64,000 bases of DNA from Amoebophrya sp. A120 (taxonomy: Eukaryota > Sar > Dinophyceae > Syndiniales > Amoebophryaceae), in the NCBI GenBank assembly GCA_905178155.1, contig CAJINV010000013.1, forward strand, positions 3,158,158 through 3,222,157. The letters run 5' to 3'. This document shows, piece after piece, positions 45,203 through 56,419 of this stretch. The translations under genes and the position numbers were made by a program. Numbering within the stretch: position 1 is the first letter of the stretch; every line of letters starts with the position of its first letter. The notes under the pieces are model-generated. The model was not told where the DNA came from, searched no databases, and saw nothing but the letters and a program-made list of their open reading frames with translations.

Positions 45203-46082
45203 GAAAAAAAAAATTTCACCTCAAAGAAACCATAACGGTGATTTATGGTTTGTAGTTTTATAAACCTTTCGATTTCCTGCACCTGCTTGCTGTTTCGAAT
45301 TTGAATTATCGCATTCGGAGATGAACTAGATTTGCAAGGAGAAAAATGTAAAATTTCTTTACTAACAGCCGCTGCTCGTTACGTGAAACAAACAGACAGC
45401 AAAAACTCGTGACTTGCTGAGCTCGTTGTTTACGTTTATAACGAGGACCGTGAATGAGAAAGATGATATGAAAACGCACTGGCGTTCTTGGTGTCTCTGT
45501 CTGTGGAGCTTTACGGTGTGCCGTCGTTCGCTAGCGTGCAGGAGCTAACGTCGTTCGAGGACGCTCCTGCAGGAGCCCCCTTGCTACTTACTGTCGTCGT
45601 CTTCGTCCGTATTGAACTTCTTTTTCGTTTTCTATATCGAAAAAAATTCGAGTTTGGTCTTGCCCGTACCTACTGGTTTTGTTGTCGTTGGTGACAGACC
45701 AGGTCTTTGTCCTTGTCGTCCCAACCTCGTCATCCTGAACTCGTCTTTATTACAAACGGAAGTCGTCCACCTCAATCGCCAATCGGCCACGGGTCTTGTC
45801 ACTTTTGTGCGTTCGGGTGAATATGACCTCCCTTCCGAGTTCCAAGCAAACTAATTCCGAACTCAAAATACGACACGACAGTTCCTCAAATGTAAGTTGA
45901 TTTCTACTTCTTGTTCCCTTCACCAGGTGTATAGTAAGTTGTCTCGGCTTAATACCGACTAGAAAGATAAGTGTTTGTATCTGCCTTTGCAGAAGAACTA
46001 AATCCGTCTTTTGTTTGCTCGCCATTAATACAGACTTACGACTTACTCCCGTTCCTCCGAGATTTGTGTGGCACAGTAGCTG
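45203..46082. other. Intergenic, no supported gene
   Basis: About 880 bp of AT-rich sequence with short frames on both strands and no recognisable content. A 123-codon minus frame (45750-46121) overlaps the next gene's start and is taken as fortuitous. Confidence 0.45.
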
Positions 46083-48540
46083 ATGAAGGCGAAAATGACA
46101 GTCCCAGCCAAGGGACATCAAGTTGCTGGTATCGGATTACTACTGGGTGTTGGTAGTACAACTGAGGTAGCATTTGATGTCCCGCAGCCCGTTCATGGCT
46201 TATCCCTGCACACGCTGCAGCACACTAAGAAGGAGCGCAGTGCAAGACGCAGCGCTGCAAAGTCGGGGACGGCGGCGCACCAGCGAACCTACAAGCAAGG
46301 CAGTTTGTTCAAGATGTTGACGACGAAGAAGTTCGAGAGGACGACAGAGAGGCGTCTAAGCATGCGGGGTCGTGGCGGACTGAAAGACGAAGACAAGATT
46401 TGTTGGGACCCGAAGTCGTTTAGGCAGGACGTGTTACCTGGTTCGGAGGATACTACATTGTTCGGAATGATTCTCTCCGACGCCGAGTGCCACTCAGAGC
46501 CGAGGTGCGACACGTTTTGGGATCTTTTTCCGGTATTCGATTACGCAGAGCGAGCTTTACCGAACTGCGACGACAATTGGCAACGGGTGGGAAATAACGA
46601 TTGGTATTTTAAGTTGTTTGGACACGACAGGGATGGAAACCGCAACGAGTACACTACTTGCATCCTGCGGCAGTCGCAAATGCCGGTCCAAAGGGACTGC
46701 AGTATTCAGGCTTGTGGGGACCAATATCTGGCCGACCCGGACGAGTCTCTTTTATCCAGTGAAATTTTGTATTTGTGCTGTGTTTTGGTCCCTCCGCCTC
46801 TCGTGAGGCCATGTAAAGAACAAAGAGCAAATCAATATAAGTGTATTGATCAAGTAGTTTCAGTTTGTGAGTCTTCCTCCGATGAACATGCAGGGCTGAG
46901 AAGGGAAAACAATATGCACGGCCGCTCCTGATCTTCCTTTTGCTGCAAATATATAGTAGATCATTATGGAAAATCAAACTGCAACCTGTTAGAGCCTACA
47001 CGTTCGCGTCTGTTCTTCTACGAGTGAGTTATTTATCCAAACAAGCAGGAGGTGTTTTGTATCTGTTCCAAGCGTCGTGAGCTGCGTGACTTCAAGGGTT
47101 GAGATCCATTAAAAATCTCCGTCGTCATGCTCATCCCCAACGAAGACCAAGAGATGACCACACCGCACAGAGATAATTTGCAAGGCATAGCAGCCCTACC
47201 GCAGTTTCAATTTGAGGCTGTTTCGGGACCAGGACCTGTCGTGCGTGTGCCAAACCTTGTGCGAGCGGGACGCTGGGCACAGTGAGACGAGCTCTGATTC
47301 CTATTCTCGCTGCTTCGCTTGGCGGGTTATTCAGCCGCAGCGAGACGGTGAAGGCAATCTGAACAAAGACTGGAAAGAGAAGAAGTATCTCCGCTGCGAC
47401 TTGTTCGATAGCGACGGGTACTACGATAGCTTACGGAGTATATCGGGTGGCAATCGCCACCTGTACAGTGCCGGGCGCTGCGTGACGGGGCGGACGCAGC
47501 AGCCCCAGCACTGCACAGCCGCGACCAGAGCGGCGCGGGCCCAGCAAAAACTGACGGAGGACTGCAGTGGAAACTCGTACGATGGCGCCTCCATCTGGAC
47601 CGGCGAGGCGGGCCAGACGCTTGTGTCAGGAAACTGCGCGGGGCCGCTACCCGGCAGCAGCGGGACCATGATCGAAGAAAGTTGGTGTGCTTCTGGGGGA
47701 GGGGGCCCGGAAAATTGCAGCTCCTCCCGCTGCTGTGCGGACCCGGCGCTGCGCTGCTACAAGAAAGACCAGCACTGGTCGGGCTGCATTCCGCCCGTGG
47801 GTTCTCCTGGCGCTTGCACACCGGGAGGAACCAGGCTGGAAGACGGGGCGGAGTGGTCGCACCAGCCCTGGGCCTGCGAGTACATTGACGTCAATCCGCT
47901 GCCTACCCCTAGTGCTACCCTAGCACCACTGGTGCCAGGTACGACAACGGCGCCAATCGTCCCTAGACAAGATCCAATCGTACCTACACAAGGCGATCTT
48001 TCGTCCCACAACAATCCGCTACCATCAACCACGGCTGCGCCACCGGTCACGAATCCTGCCACTCCAAGCACCGCGCTTAGTACCTCAACTGCTCCTTTAA
48101 GCACGACGAATTCTCCAAGCAACGGTGACACCGGAGAGTCGCCCATTTCCTTGCCAGCATCACAGGATGGCGATGCAAATGGAGAAGCGCAACAACAAGA
48201 AGCGAATCAGGCCCCGACGGAGGATGACCAGTCGGGAGCACAGCATGGCGAGGGTGCTGTCCCGGGGTCCGTTGCAGAGCAGACACCTTATTTGGCAAGA
48301 ACACCCAAGCCACGGAGTTTCGACTGCTGTGAAGAAGGTACCGCTAGAACCGTTCCGCAAGGTTACGAAGAAGCGGTGGGCGCGGATACTTCTACGCAGG
48401 CGGAGCATGGGTGGCTCCAGGCTGCAGAAGGCAGCAGTTCTACAACAACGCAGGAAGGTGCTACGTCGGCTGGTGACCTCGCTGGGTTAACCCCATCGTT
48501 TGCGCCAGTGCAAGACAGTGCCAGGATTCCACGAAGATAG
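46083..48540 (+). CDS. Cys-rich, Thr/Pro-linker protein, paralogue A
   Basis: Exons 46083-46768 and 47205-48540 (intron GTATTTGTG...CGCAG, 436 nt) give 673 aa. A first Cys-rich part (ICWDPKSF, CHSEPRCDTFWDLF, CDDNWQRVGNNDWYF) is followed by a second (CVCQTLC, CFAWRVIQ, YLRCDLFDSDGYYD). A compact module then reads CSSSRCCADPALRCYKKD, W-SGC and CEYIDVNPLP. This SRCC-DP-x-CY-K module resembles Cys-rich units common in dinoflagellate and other alveolate surface or secreted proteins. The tail is mucin-like (Thr/Ser/Pro/Ala-rich) and ends near a CCEEG motif. A cell-surface or secreted role is likely, but the N-terminus (MKAKMTVPAKG) is only weakly signal-like. The next gene repeats the module and tail. 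Function unknown. Confidence 0.7.
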
Positions 48541-49502
48541 AACAAGATGACAGCACATCATGCGCACGATACTGGTTTTTGTTGAGTCAGCACGAGTTCG
48601 ATCCGAAGTGGCGCCAAGGCCGCACTACTTTTATAGTTACTTTTCCATTTTTTTGTCTTTCAAATCCCATTCACGATCGTGAAAACTCCTTCAGGAATAC
48701 GTGAGTACCAGTTCTAGTTCATCCTTAGCTTTAGTAGTTTCAGGTAGTTTATTACTCTCAATCTCAAATGCTTTTAGTGTTGTAACATTCATAACAAACT
48801 GCAGCGTGCCACACTAAAACGGTATTTTACAACGCTCCCTACCCAGCAACCTCACTGTAATATAGACCAAATCTCTACCATTGCACAAGATCAAGAAGTC
48901 GAATTTTAAGGGTGATAAAATTTCCAGAACATGATCTGCAACAATATTTCCCAGAACGTCTTCTCGTAAAGGTGAACATCGGTGCCTTCTATTTTCGCCA
49001 CTGTTCCTCAGAAGAAGAAAAAAAGTTTGAGTTTTCTTGTCTTGCTCGTGGTTTTGCTTTTGTTTATTTTCGTCCTTTTTCCACGTTCTTGTCGTTCGAA
49101 TTGTCGTCCATTCATGACACTCGTCTTCGTGATGGTCGTGCATGCATCGCAATTTGCCGTGCTTGATATCTGATTTTTTTCGTTTCGCTCGCACATTTCG
49201 ATTTATTAATTCGTACTTCGTCGGTGGATTGAAGCAGAAGCAACCCAAGTAGTTGAAACGCAGAATATCGGGCTCCGAATAAATTGATTTCCAGTTATCC
49301 TCGCCTCATCTTCAGAAGAAATGAAGTGTAAATCTCGGGCTATTAGTACGTAAGAACCTCCACTCCCCACGACTGCGTCGTGGGGCAAGGCTGAAGATTG
49401 GTAAACATCCATGTATCTTCATAGTTCTCCTTTTACGTAGTTGTCGTTCGCAGGCCTGCTCCCTGCTAGGCACAGGCAGGCAGCGAAGCCGAAGCGTAGA
49501 CC
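48541..49502. other. Intergenic between the Cys-rich paralogues
   Basis: A 144-codon minus frame (48814-49248) starting MGCFCF is present but Lys/His-rich and without family resemblance, so it is probably chance. No other content was recognised. Confidence 0.4.
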
Positions 49503-50459
49503 ATGACAGTCTCCGAGGCAACGCGATTGGTTTTGTTTCCCATGCTCCGCGCCAGACTGTTTTTCGAAGGAGCAACTACCCTACTGCAGCACGCCGACGG
49601 ATTTTCGATCTTGCTACAGCACACGCGAGCGAGGACTTCGTCCTCATCGACAGAAAAGGAAAAAGTGCACAGTAAGGTTTTAGAAATGGGTAGGACGGAG
49701 AATAGCAAAAGGCGCCTTGATGAAAATACGAGCACAAAAAAGCAGACCGCCGCCCGCGATAAAAGCGGATCATCTGCCGATAATAATTCGAGCCAACATT
49801 GCGCCGGCTCGCACGAAGATTGCAGCTCCTTGCGCTGCTGCGCGGACCCGGCGCTGCGCTGCTACAAGAAAGACCAGTACTGGTCGGGTTGCATTCCGCC
49901 TGTGGGTTTTCCTGGCGGGTGCACACCGGGGGGAACCCGGCTGGAAGACGGGGCGGAGTGGTCGCACATGCCCTGGGTTTGCGAGTACATTGACGTCAAT
50001 CCGCTGCCAACCACAACAGCACCGGTCACCACGACAACTACTACACCTGGCACCGGCGGTGCCAGCAGCACTTCTCCAAGCAATGCTGACAGTAGTACCG
50101 GCACCCCCTACCTCCCAGTCACCTGGCAAAATAACGAAACGAACCTGGCCCCAACGGGGGATCATGACCAGTCGGAAGTACAGGATGGCGAGGTTACTGC
50201 GATGTTAAGACCAAAGGGTCCCAGTTTGAATTGCTGCGAAGGGGGTTCCTTTACCGGTGATGTTCCGCAGGCTTTTGGAGACGAAGTGGGCGCTGCTACG
50301 GAGGCTCAGCATGCGCTCCACAAGGCTCAAGATGGCAGTAGTACGCATGCTGACGCTACGTCGGAATCGGAGGATGAGGGGCATCATCTTTCAGGGGCAG
50401 CTCAACCCCCACCGTCGCAGGCACCAGTGCAAGACAGTGTGGGGGTTTCTCAAAGATGA
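49503..50459 (+). CDS. Cys-rich, Thr/Pro-linker protein, paralogue B
   Basis: A single exon of 318 aa. After a distinct N-terminus of about 100 residues with a short hydrophobic start (LVLFPMLRARLFF), it repeats paralogue A: CSSLRCCADPALRCYKKD, WSGCIPPVG, GGTRLEDGAEWSH, CEYIDVNPLPT. A Thr-rich linker, an N-CCEGG motif and the shared end APVQDS follow. It therefore corresponds to the C-terminal half of the upstream gene, lacking its first two Cys-rich regions, which points to a partial tandem duplication or loss of 5' exons. The nucleotide similarity in the module is high, so the duplication is recent. Secretion is not certain from this start; an upstream exon could be missing. Function unknown. 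Confidence 0.72.
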   Translation: MTVSEATRLVLFPMLRARLFFEGATTLLQHADGFSILLQHTRARTSSSSTEKEKVHSKVLEMGRTENSKRRLDENTSTKKQTAARDKSGSSADNNSSQHCAGSHEDCSSLRCCADPALRCYKKDQYWSGCIPPVGFPGGCTPGGTRLEDGAEWSHMPWVCEYIDVNPLPTTTAPVTTTTTTPGTGGASSTSPSNADSSTGTPYLPVTWQNNETNLAPTGDHDQSEVQDGEVTAMLRPKGPSLNCCEGGSFTGDVPQAFGDEVGAATEAQHALHKAQDGSSTHADATSESEDEGHHLSGAAQPPPSQAPVQDSVGVSQR

Positions 50460-51982
50460 AGATGATACATGCACGCGCATCAACGTCTGAACATTGGCCC
50501 CAAAGCACCCTATAGGATTACTCTGCGGATAGAGGTGAAATAGTAGTGCAGAAATTTCCAGCCGGACGAAAGGGGTGGCCCGTTCCGCATGGGCCATCGC
50601 GTTTTCACAATGCACAGCACGGCGAGAAGTAATCGACTGGGCCCGTGGTCGCGGGCCATCGCGCGTTGGGGTTGCCTAGGGCGAGCGTGGGCCGACCGGA
50701 TCACCGGGCCCGGGTCAAGAGCCAGGCCCCCGGCCCCCAAACCGTTCGCGGGTGGCAAAAGAGAGGCTTCGCGGACAGCTGTGCGACAGCCGTGCAACAG
50801 CCCGGCCCCAACGCAGGCCGCGCTGCGCGGGACCTGCGGCACGGCTGCGAGACAGGTGTGAGGCCGGTTGGGGGCAGGCTCGCGACAAATTTTACACAGG
50901 TGTGAGAGAGTTGCGAAATAGGTGCGCAATAAGTGTGCAACAAGTGTGCAACAAGTGTGGATGGGTGTGAAGTAAGTCGTTTTCTAAAAGAAAACGAACT
51001 TATTTCACACCCATCCGCACTTCTTGCGCACTTGTTGCACACTTGTTGCGCACCTGATTCCGGCTGCTGCGCGGGCTGTTGCACAGCTGCCGCGCGGGTG
51101 CCTCACAGCTGCTGCCGGCCTGCCGCCGAGCGGCACCAGAGAAAAAAAATCCGCGGCGGCGGGGGCGAGATGAAACAAAATTTTCGCGCGCGCTGCGCGC
51201 GCGGAGAAGGTTGTCCTATTCGCTTCGCCCCCCGTGCTTTCAGAAAAAAAAGGGCCGGCGCCTCATGTTTTTAATTTTCGGCGCTGCAGCAAAATCTGCC
51301 ATGAGCGAATCCGCTAAAAAAAACCGAGCGCGGCACCCCGAGACCAAAGACGAGAAAAAAAGAGCGCCGAGGAGGCGGACCGCGGTGCCAAAACGCGGCC
51401 AGATCGATGCAGTTTTAGAAGTTTGCACATCTGTTTCACGTCTATCCGCAAGAGGTAGCAATAGGGGCACTTCTGGTCCAATGAACACAATAAACATTCA
51501 AGTTGAAGAACGAAAGATCAACGAATGTATGTGGAAGTCGAGATGCTTATCCATGATACCGCTGCTTCACGTGGAACTTGACGCAGACTAACTATTCTTT
51601 GTCATTCAACAGGGGCGCTGTGAGCGATAGCGACCTGCTGTGACTTTGTGAACATGCAATGAATTTCCCTGTTCCACGTCGTACGGGCTCGAGCATAGTC
51701 GTCGAACAGCGCTGCAGCTTTCATAGGGCTGCCAGATCTTCTTCGAGAAAGTTAGTTGGATCGTGGTCCTCGGGAGTAGAGTGTAGTCATCGAGAGATGA
51801 GACGAGGAAGCACGACATTGATCGTATGTTGCGTATATTGCGTCGTGATGCTTCTATCTAATAGTGTGGTCTTCGTCATTCAGATTTATTGCGCGTGATA
51901 GCGATACCGCATAATATTTTTGCGTTCTCTCAGGAAAGAACCGAGAGGATCACACACTGTCACTGTGAAAGGAAAGAAAATT
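50460..51982. other. Intergenic GC-rich block, no supported gene
   Basis: Contains a GC-rich stretch (about 50600-51300) with frames open in several phases, and a long hairpin (50921-51054). A 170-codon + frame (51079-51591), Arg/Lys-rich, overlaps it without a recognised domain. GCGCGCGCTGCGCGCGC near 51186 is another palindrome. I cannot support a gene here. Confidence 0.45.
50921..51054. repeat. Long imperfect hairpin, ~65-bp arms
   Basis: The left arm (50921-50985) and right arm (50989-51054) are inverted copies with a few mismatches, separated by only 3 nt. The arms carry tandem GTGTGCAACAA units, GGATGGGTGTGAA and the tip CGTTTTCT/AGAAAACG. It has no TAT/ATA ends or obvious flanking duplication like the introners, and lies between genes. 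Confidence 0.92.
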
Positions 51983-52942
51983 ATGGGCTTCGCACGAGGA
52001 CTTCTCCACGAGCTTCTGCTGGATGAGGACTATTCTTCCCCCGCTGCCTCTTTTCGGTCCTCTTCGAGCGACGCCGCATGGCTCGCGCATGTGCAAGTGA
52101 AGCCGAGGTCGACGTGGTCGATTCATCAGGCAAGCACCACGAGCGTAAAGCCAAACAAGGCAGCTGCTGCACAAGAACTAGCTCATCACATTGCGAATCC
52201 AATCAGGAATATTTCGGCGTTTCTCGAGAGGGCGACGAGCTTTCTGCAGGATCAACTTGATTTACACCGGTTCGTGCAGGGGCCGGGGGCGAAAAAGAAA
52301 ACGCATTTTTCCGAGAGGCAGCAGGAGACTGGTATGGCCATGGAGGCTGTTTCCTTCGCCGGTCGAATCCGCACAACCAATCGCAGCGGAATTATAGGGC
52401 GAACCAGAGTTCTTTTGAAGGAGCAAGAATTCATGGCAACCTCGTCACCAGAAGCGACAGGAGTGGTTTACTTGGTCCAAAGGCCAGCACGGAGAGCAGG
52501 AACTAGAGGCTTACGGGCAGGAAAGAACCATTTTCCCACCCTTTTCCTGGCCCACCACCCGCAAAAAGCGAATCAGTCCATCAACGACCTCAACCCGGAT
52601 GTGCAGCAGGCCCAGGGGCCCCGGGACTCCCCCCTGGTGGACCCGATTCAGCAGAAGGAACCGGAGAAGTGCATGAAGAAGTGCAACCCGGGCCCGGGGG
52701 AAGTTTGTCACCGCTGCAACCCCGACGGCAGCATCGAAACGCCGGAGCAGAAGATGAAGCGGCTGGCGGAGGAAGCGGGCGAACGGGTGGGGATGGACCA
52801 CATGACGATTGAGCAATGGAAGGACTTGTCGTTGGAAGGAACCATGCCGGAGTGCGACGGAGGCAAGCTGCGCTCCGTGGAGCACTGTCGTCATCCGTTG
52901 CCTCTTGGGGAGGACGGGACCTCGGACATTGACATGTCATAA
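51983..52942 (+). CDS. Unrecognised protein with Cys-pair region
   Basis: Open frame of 319 aa from the first in-frame ATG (MGFARGLLHELLLDED). The N-terminal half is Ser/Ala/Arg-rich. The C-terminal 110 residues look better conserved: CMKKCNPGPGEVCHRC (four Cys as C-x3-C and C-x2-C), ETPEQKMKRLAEEAG and MTIEQWKDLSLEG, ending acidic. The Cys pairs could bind metal or form disulfides. I do not recognise a family. It lies on the same strand as its neighbours, 400 bp before SURF1. The N-terminus is basic and could be organellar, but this is weak. Confidence 0.55.
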   Translation: MGFARGLLHELLLDEDYSSPAASFRSSSSDAAWLAHVQVKPRSTWSIHQASTTSVKPNKAAAAQELAHHIANPIRNISAFLERATSFLQDQLDLHRFVQGPGAKKKTHFSERQQETGMAMEAVSFAGRIRTTNRSGIIGRTRVLLKEQEFMATSSPEATGVVYLVQRPARRAGTRGLRAGKNHFPTLFLAHHPQKANQSINDLNPDVQQAQGPRDSPLVDPIQQKEPEKCMKKCNPGPGEVCHRCNPDGSIETPEQKMKRLAEEAGERVGMDHMTIEQWKDLSLEGTMPECDGGKLRSVEHCRHPLPLGEDGTSDIDMS

Positions 52943-53343
52943 ACTGGGAGTCGCAACATACAAGCTAAGTACCTACCATGAATGAAGTTGTGCGTGTAGT
53001 ATGATTGAATATTGCACCTACTGTTATTGTTCGACTGATTGGCTTTGGCAGCACTGGCCAGCTCGAAGACGTCGGCTAGTAGCTCATCTCGCTCGTTGAT
53101 TTGACGTGACGCATACGTTTGTTTCCGGAAAAAGCGCAGCTGTTCGGCAGACCATCGCAATCTCGTCCTATTGCAGCTTGCGATGGTGTTTTTTATTTTT
53201 TCTACGTTCAAATTCAATCACAATCCCCGGCTCTTTCTCCATCTACGCTTGTCTTTTTTGAGAGATGTTTTTGAGGAAACGCAAACGAAACACACGGCAC
53301 CGCTTTCCATTCTCTCTACCGCGAAAGAAAGAAAAACAACACC
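52943..53343. other. Intergenic, no supported gene
   Basis: Short spacer before SURF1. Only frames antisense or out of phase with the flanking genes occur. Nothing recognised. Confidence 0.5.
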
Positions 53344-55377
53344 ATGCGCAAAACTTTTTCTACTTGTTTGCAAAACGCGCCGCCAGCAGAGCCACTGTAC
53401 TGGCGAGTCTCGGTCCGACGTGCGGCCAAAGAGACAGGAATCGGTGGAACGGGTGATGATCCTCGATTGGTGCAAGCGCGACTCAGATTGCCAATCTTCG
53501 GAACGAGGCAGAGTGTGATAGCACAGCCCAGTTCTTCTACTACGTGGTGTGCAACGTCAGCAGCATCGCTACCGGGAAGTAGACATCGAGGCCCCCTCGA
53601 GCACCACGCAGCGTCGTTCTCCACAACAGCCAACAGCGGAGGTGGTCGTGCAAGTTCTTCTACCTCTAAGGATGATGAAGACAAACGAAAAACGTCTGAG
53701 GACCAAAACAATGCGAGTGACGGCAATACCGGGTCGGGCACCTTCCGCGGCCGCTTTTCTTCGGACCCGGATAATCCCAATCATGAGCAAAGCGGTGGAA
53801 GTACGTCTAGCTCCAGTTCCGCCGCTGCGAACAAGAAGTACTCTGGCGAAGTTCCGGATTCCTTGAAGCATTTCCCGAGCTTCTGGCACCACCGGCAGAT
53901 AAAGCAGTTGGAACAGGAGATTACGGTGGAAAAGAACAATCACTCCCCCTCGCCCACTTCCAGCGACCAAAACGTGCCCCACTACCCCGAAGAGAACCTG
54001 CCCGACGCCTACAAGCCGCCGCAAGCGCGGACCCCCGGACAGACGCTCTTTCCGGCGGAGAAAGAGGATATCGAAATCCTCTCCGCCTCGAACCGGCTCT
54101 ACGCCCACCCCCGGTGGTGCGAGAACGCGACGATCTTGCGGATTGTGCGGTTATCGGATCCGGTGACTTCGCCGGTGTACCGGACAAACAGGAACCTGAA
54201 CCCCGGGGCCCACGGGACGGCGAAGTACGACCGGTTTGGGTACGGGCTCTTCTTCGCCTGTTGGGCATTCAGCCTGGGGTTCTGGCAGCTAGAGCGGATG
54301 GAGTACAAGAAATACCTGGTGGAACTACGGGCGAAGCGCCTCGCGATGCCCCTGGTCAGGCTGGAAAAGTCGCCGTTTCCCTGGCGGGACGGGATCGAGG
54401 GTATAATGTAGAATATGTGGAACTTGTTTTCCTTGCGTACTTATTTCAGTCGCAATCACAACAAGTTGCATGCAACAATCATACGCAAACTTGTACCTGA
54501 TATCGGCTCTTCAACAAACGCAGGTTGGGAATACCGCGTAGTCCAGACCCGCGGAGTGTTTGAGCACAAGAAAGAAATGTGGGTGGGTCCCCGGGCGCAG
54601 GGCGATCCGGCGGGGAACAGCTGTGGCCAGGGGTATCTGGTGATTACGCCCTTGGTTCTGGAAGATGGATCAACGATTTTGGTGAACCGCGGCTTCCTCA
54701 CGACCCAGGTGCTGCGCAACAAGGACCACGAGGTGCCTGGCTTCGTGCAAGTCCGGGGGGTCTTGGAGGAGGGCGAGATTCCGAACCAGGAGACCAACCT
54801 GCTGTACTTGAAAAACGAACCAGGACAGAAAAAATTCACCTGGCTGATCGCCGAAGACCTGGCCTACCACAGCTCCGCGGTGAACTACGAGGAATGTTGC
54901 AAGGGGCTCATAACCGCCTACGATTGCTACTACGAAGACCGAAAGAAGCACGAGCTGAGGTTCGACATGCGGCGGAAGGAGGATTTTCTGTTGTTCAACT
55001 TCGATGAACACACGAATTTCCAGTACGCAATCCAGTGGTTCTCCATCGGCGTAGTGGTTCTCGGAACGTACATATCAACTGTAAAAATGTCTGGGTCTGG
55101 AAGAATGCAAGATTTGTGATGCAGGTTTTCCATGACGCATGAGGTCTGGAATGCGAGACCCAGCATGACAGATTCTTTGAGGGCTCTATCATGCCTTTCC
55201 TGCATGAGAAACTCCCTGTCAACTTGGTCAAAAGCGGACAGCTTTTGGCACTCATGCTACACAGATTTTTGCATCATTTAGATTTAGCATGACAAGTTCT
55301 AACCTTCCAGACCCAGACATTTTTACATTTGATAGTACATCTGCAGGTTGAGAAGCGACTTGCTGTGGAGGTTTTAG
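53344..55377 (+). CDS. SURF1: SURF1-family cytochrome c oxidase assembly factor
   Basis: Exons 53344-54400, 54524-55072 and 55340-55377 give 547 aa. The SURF1 core spans roughly residues 290-540. It has the first membrane helix and family motif (FGYGLFFACWAFSLGFWQLERMEYK split as GFWQ-ERMEYKK), WEYRVVQTRGVFEHKKEMWVG, GYLVITPLVLEDGSTILVNRGF and a second helix near YAIQWFSIGVVVLGTY. SURF1 acts in the mitochondrial inner membrane in early COX1/haem a assembly. The first 280 residues are a basic start (MRKTFSTCLQNAPPAEPLYW) suited to mitochondrial import, then a long low-complexity Ser/Thr/Asn stretch not usual for the family. The last intron is a family A introner, and the final 12 codons lie beyond it. 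A GT-AG reading at that intron would give a different, equally short end. Confidence 0.93.
55073..55334 (+). mobile_element. Introner family A copy 2 (SURF1 intron 2)
   Basis: 262 bp, starting TATCAACTGTAAAAATGTCT and ending AGACATTTTTACATTTGATA, with GTCTGGGTCTGGAAG at both inner ends in inverted orientation. GTACA is duplicated at 55068-55072 and 55335-55339. The interior is colinear with the copy at 60337 and reverse-complementary to that at 18743. Confidence 0.93.
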
Positions 55378-56419
55378 GCAGCTCGCGCTGGTGATTTCCA
55401 CAAAAATGCGTAGCCGTAAGAAGTGTAGAAGTAGAAGATGAAGAGGACAAATTGAAATTGCATATGCCCTCGAGGTCATGGCAGTCGCATGATTCAGCCC
55501 CCGCTTGGAGAAGCTGCTGCTAGAAGTTGACGGGTGTGTTGCTGTGATGTTCCACGCTTTTTAAGCGCTTTGTCTTCGCACCGAGCGGCAAAACGAGGTG
55601 GATCTGATTCTCTGCTTTTTTTTCACGTTCCGGTACTCTTTATTTTTGCCCGATGATCTACCTAGTCCTAGCCCACCGAGGTTGGCGTTACCATCTGCTA
55701 GACCTACTATGTCACTGCTTTGTACAGTCACGAACTTTCGAGGATGAAGATCAACACACTTAATGAAATTTCTAGGCCGATGACCATGTAGTTGATTCTG
55801 GAAATGTCGCCATGCTGCAGTTGCTTCACCGGAAAATAGATACGAGGCGGAAGCAGAAGCGGGATGATCAAATCAGCATCAGATCTAGCTGCTGGCGCGT
55901 TTCCACCTTGATTTTTTGTAAATCATTTTCTGGTTTGTTTTTTGCACAGGCGACATTTTCACGACGGAACTACCTCTTGAAGGAATTTTTTAGAGTTTCC
56001 CCGACGTTGTGCCTGTGTAGAATAGGAAATATACGTAAACGAGAAGGAAACAATACCGACAGGAACCTAGTGTGGAGATAGTCCTATTAAGAAAATAAGC
56101 CGGGATGAAACAACAACAAGCGAAGTCTATCGGCACAGGCCGCGTGCGGGTATACGTGTAGCACTAAACGCTACGGCCAATTCCACCGGATGACTGCTGT
56201 CGCAGCTGCATAAGGGCCTTCGTTCATCCATAAACAAGAAATCTTGGCATAAGTGGCCTACTGGCCGTGACCTCGTGACGACGACCTCGGCTTTTGAGAA
56301 CTTTCCGAGCATTCAGTTCTTGCAGTTGTACTTCTAGGTAGAGCAATACCTTCGCTGGCACTGGTGTTGGCCTTGTCAGGAGCTTTTTTTCGCAGGTTGT
56401 CAGCAGCCGCAAGAAGCCG
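55378..56419. other. Intergenic, no supported gene
   Basis: About 1 kb without a convincing frame; an 89-codon + frame at 55812-56081 lacks any family signal. T-run near 55618. The last 200 bp are antisense-open into the HAD gene, which I treat as shadow. Confidence 0.45.

Noticed and set aside
51079-51591. 170-codon + ORF downstream of the long hairpin
   Set aside because: Starts within a palindromic GC-rich repeat, with Arg/Lys/Ala-rich composition and no domain. Frames are open in other phases too.
54415-55119. Separate 234-aa SURF1 ORF
   Set aside because: It begins in intron 1 of SURF1 and ends in the family A introner. With the upstream exon it makes one continuous SURF1 protein.
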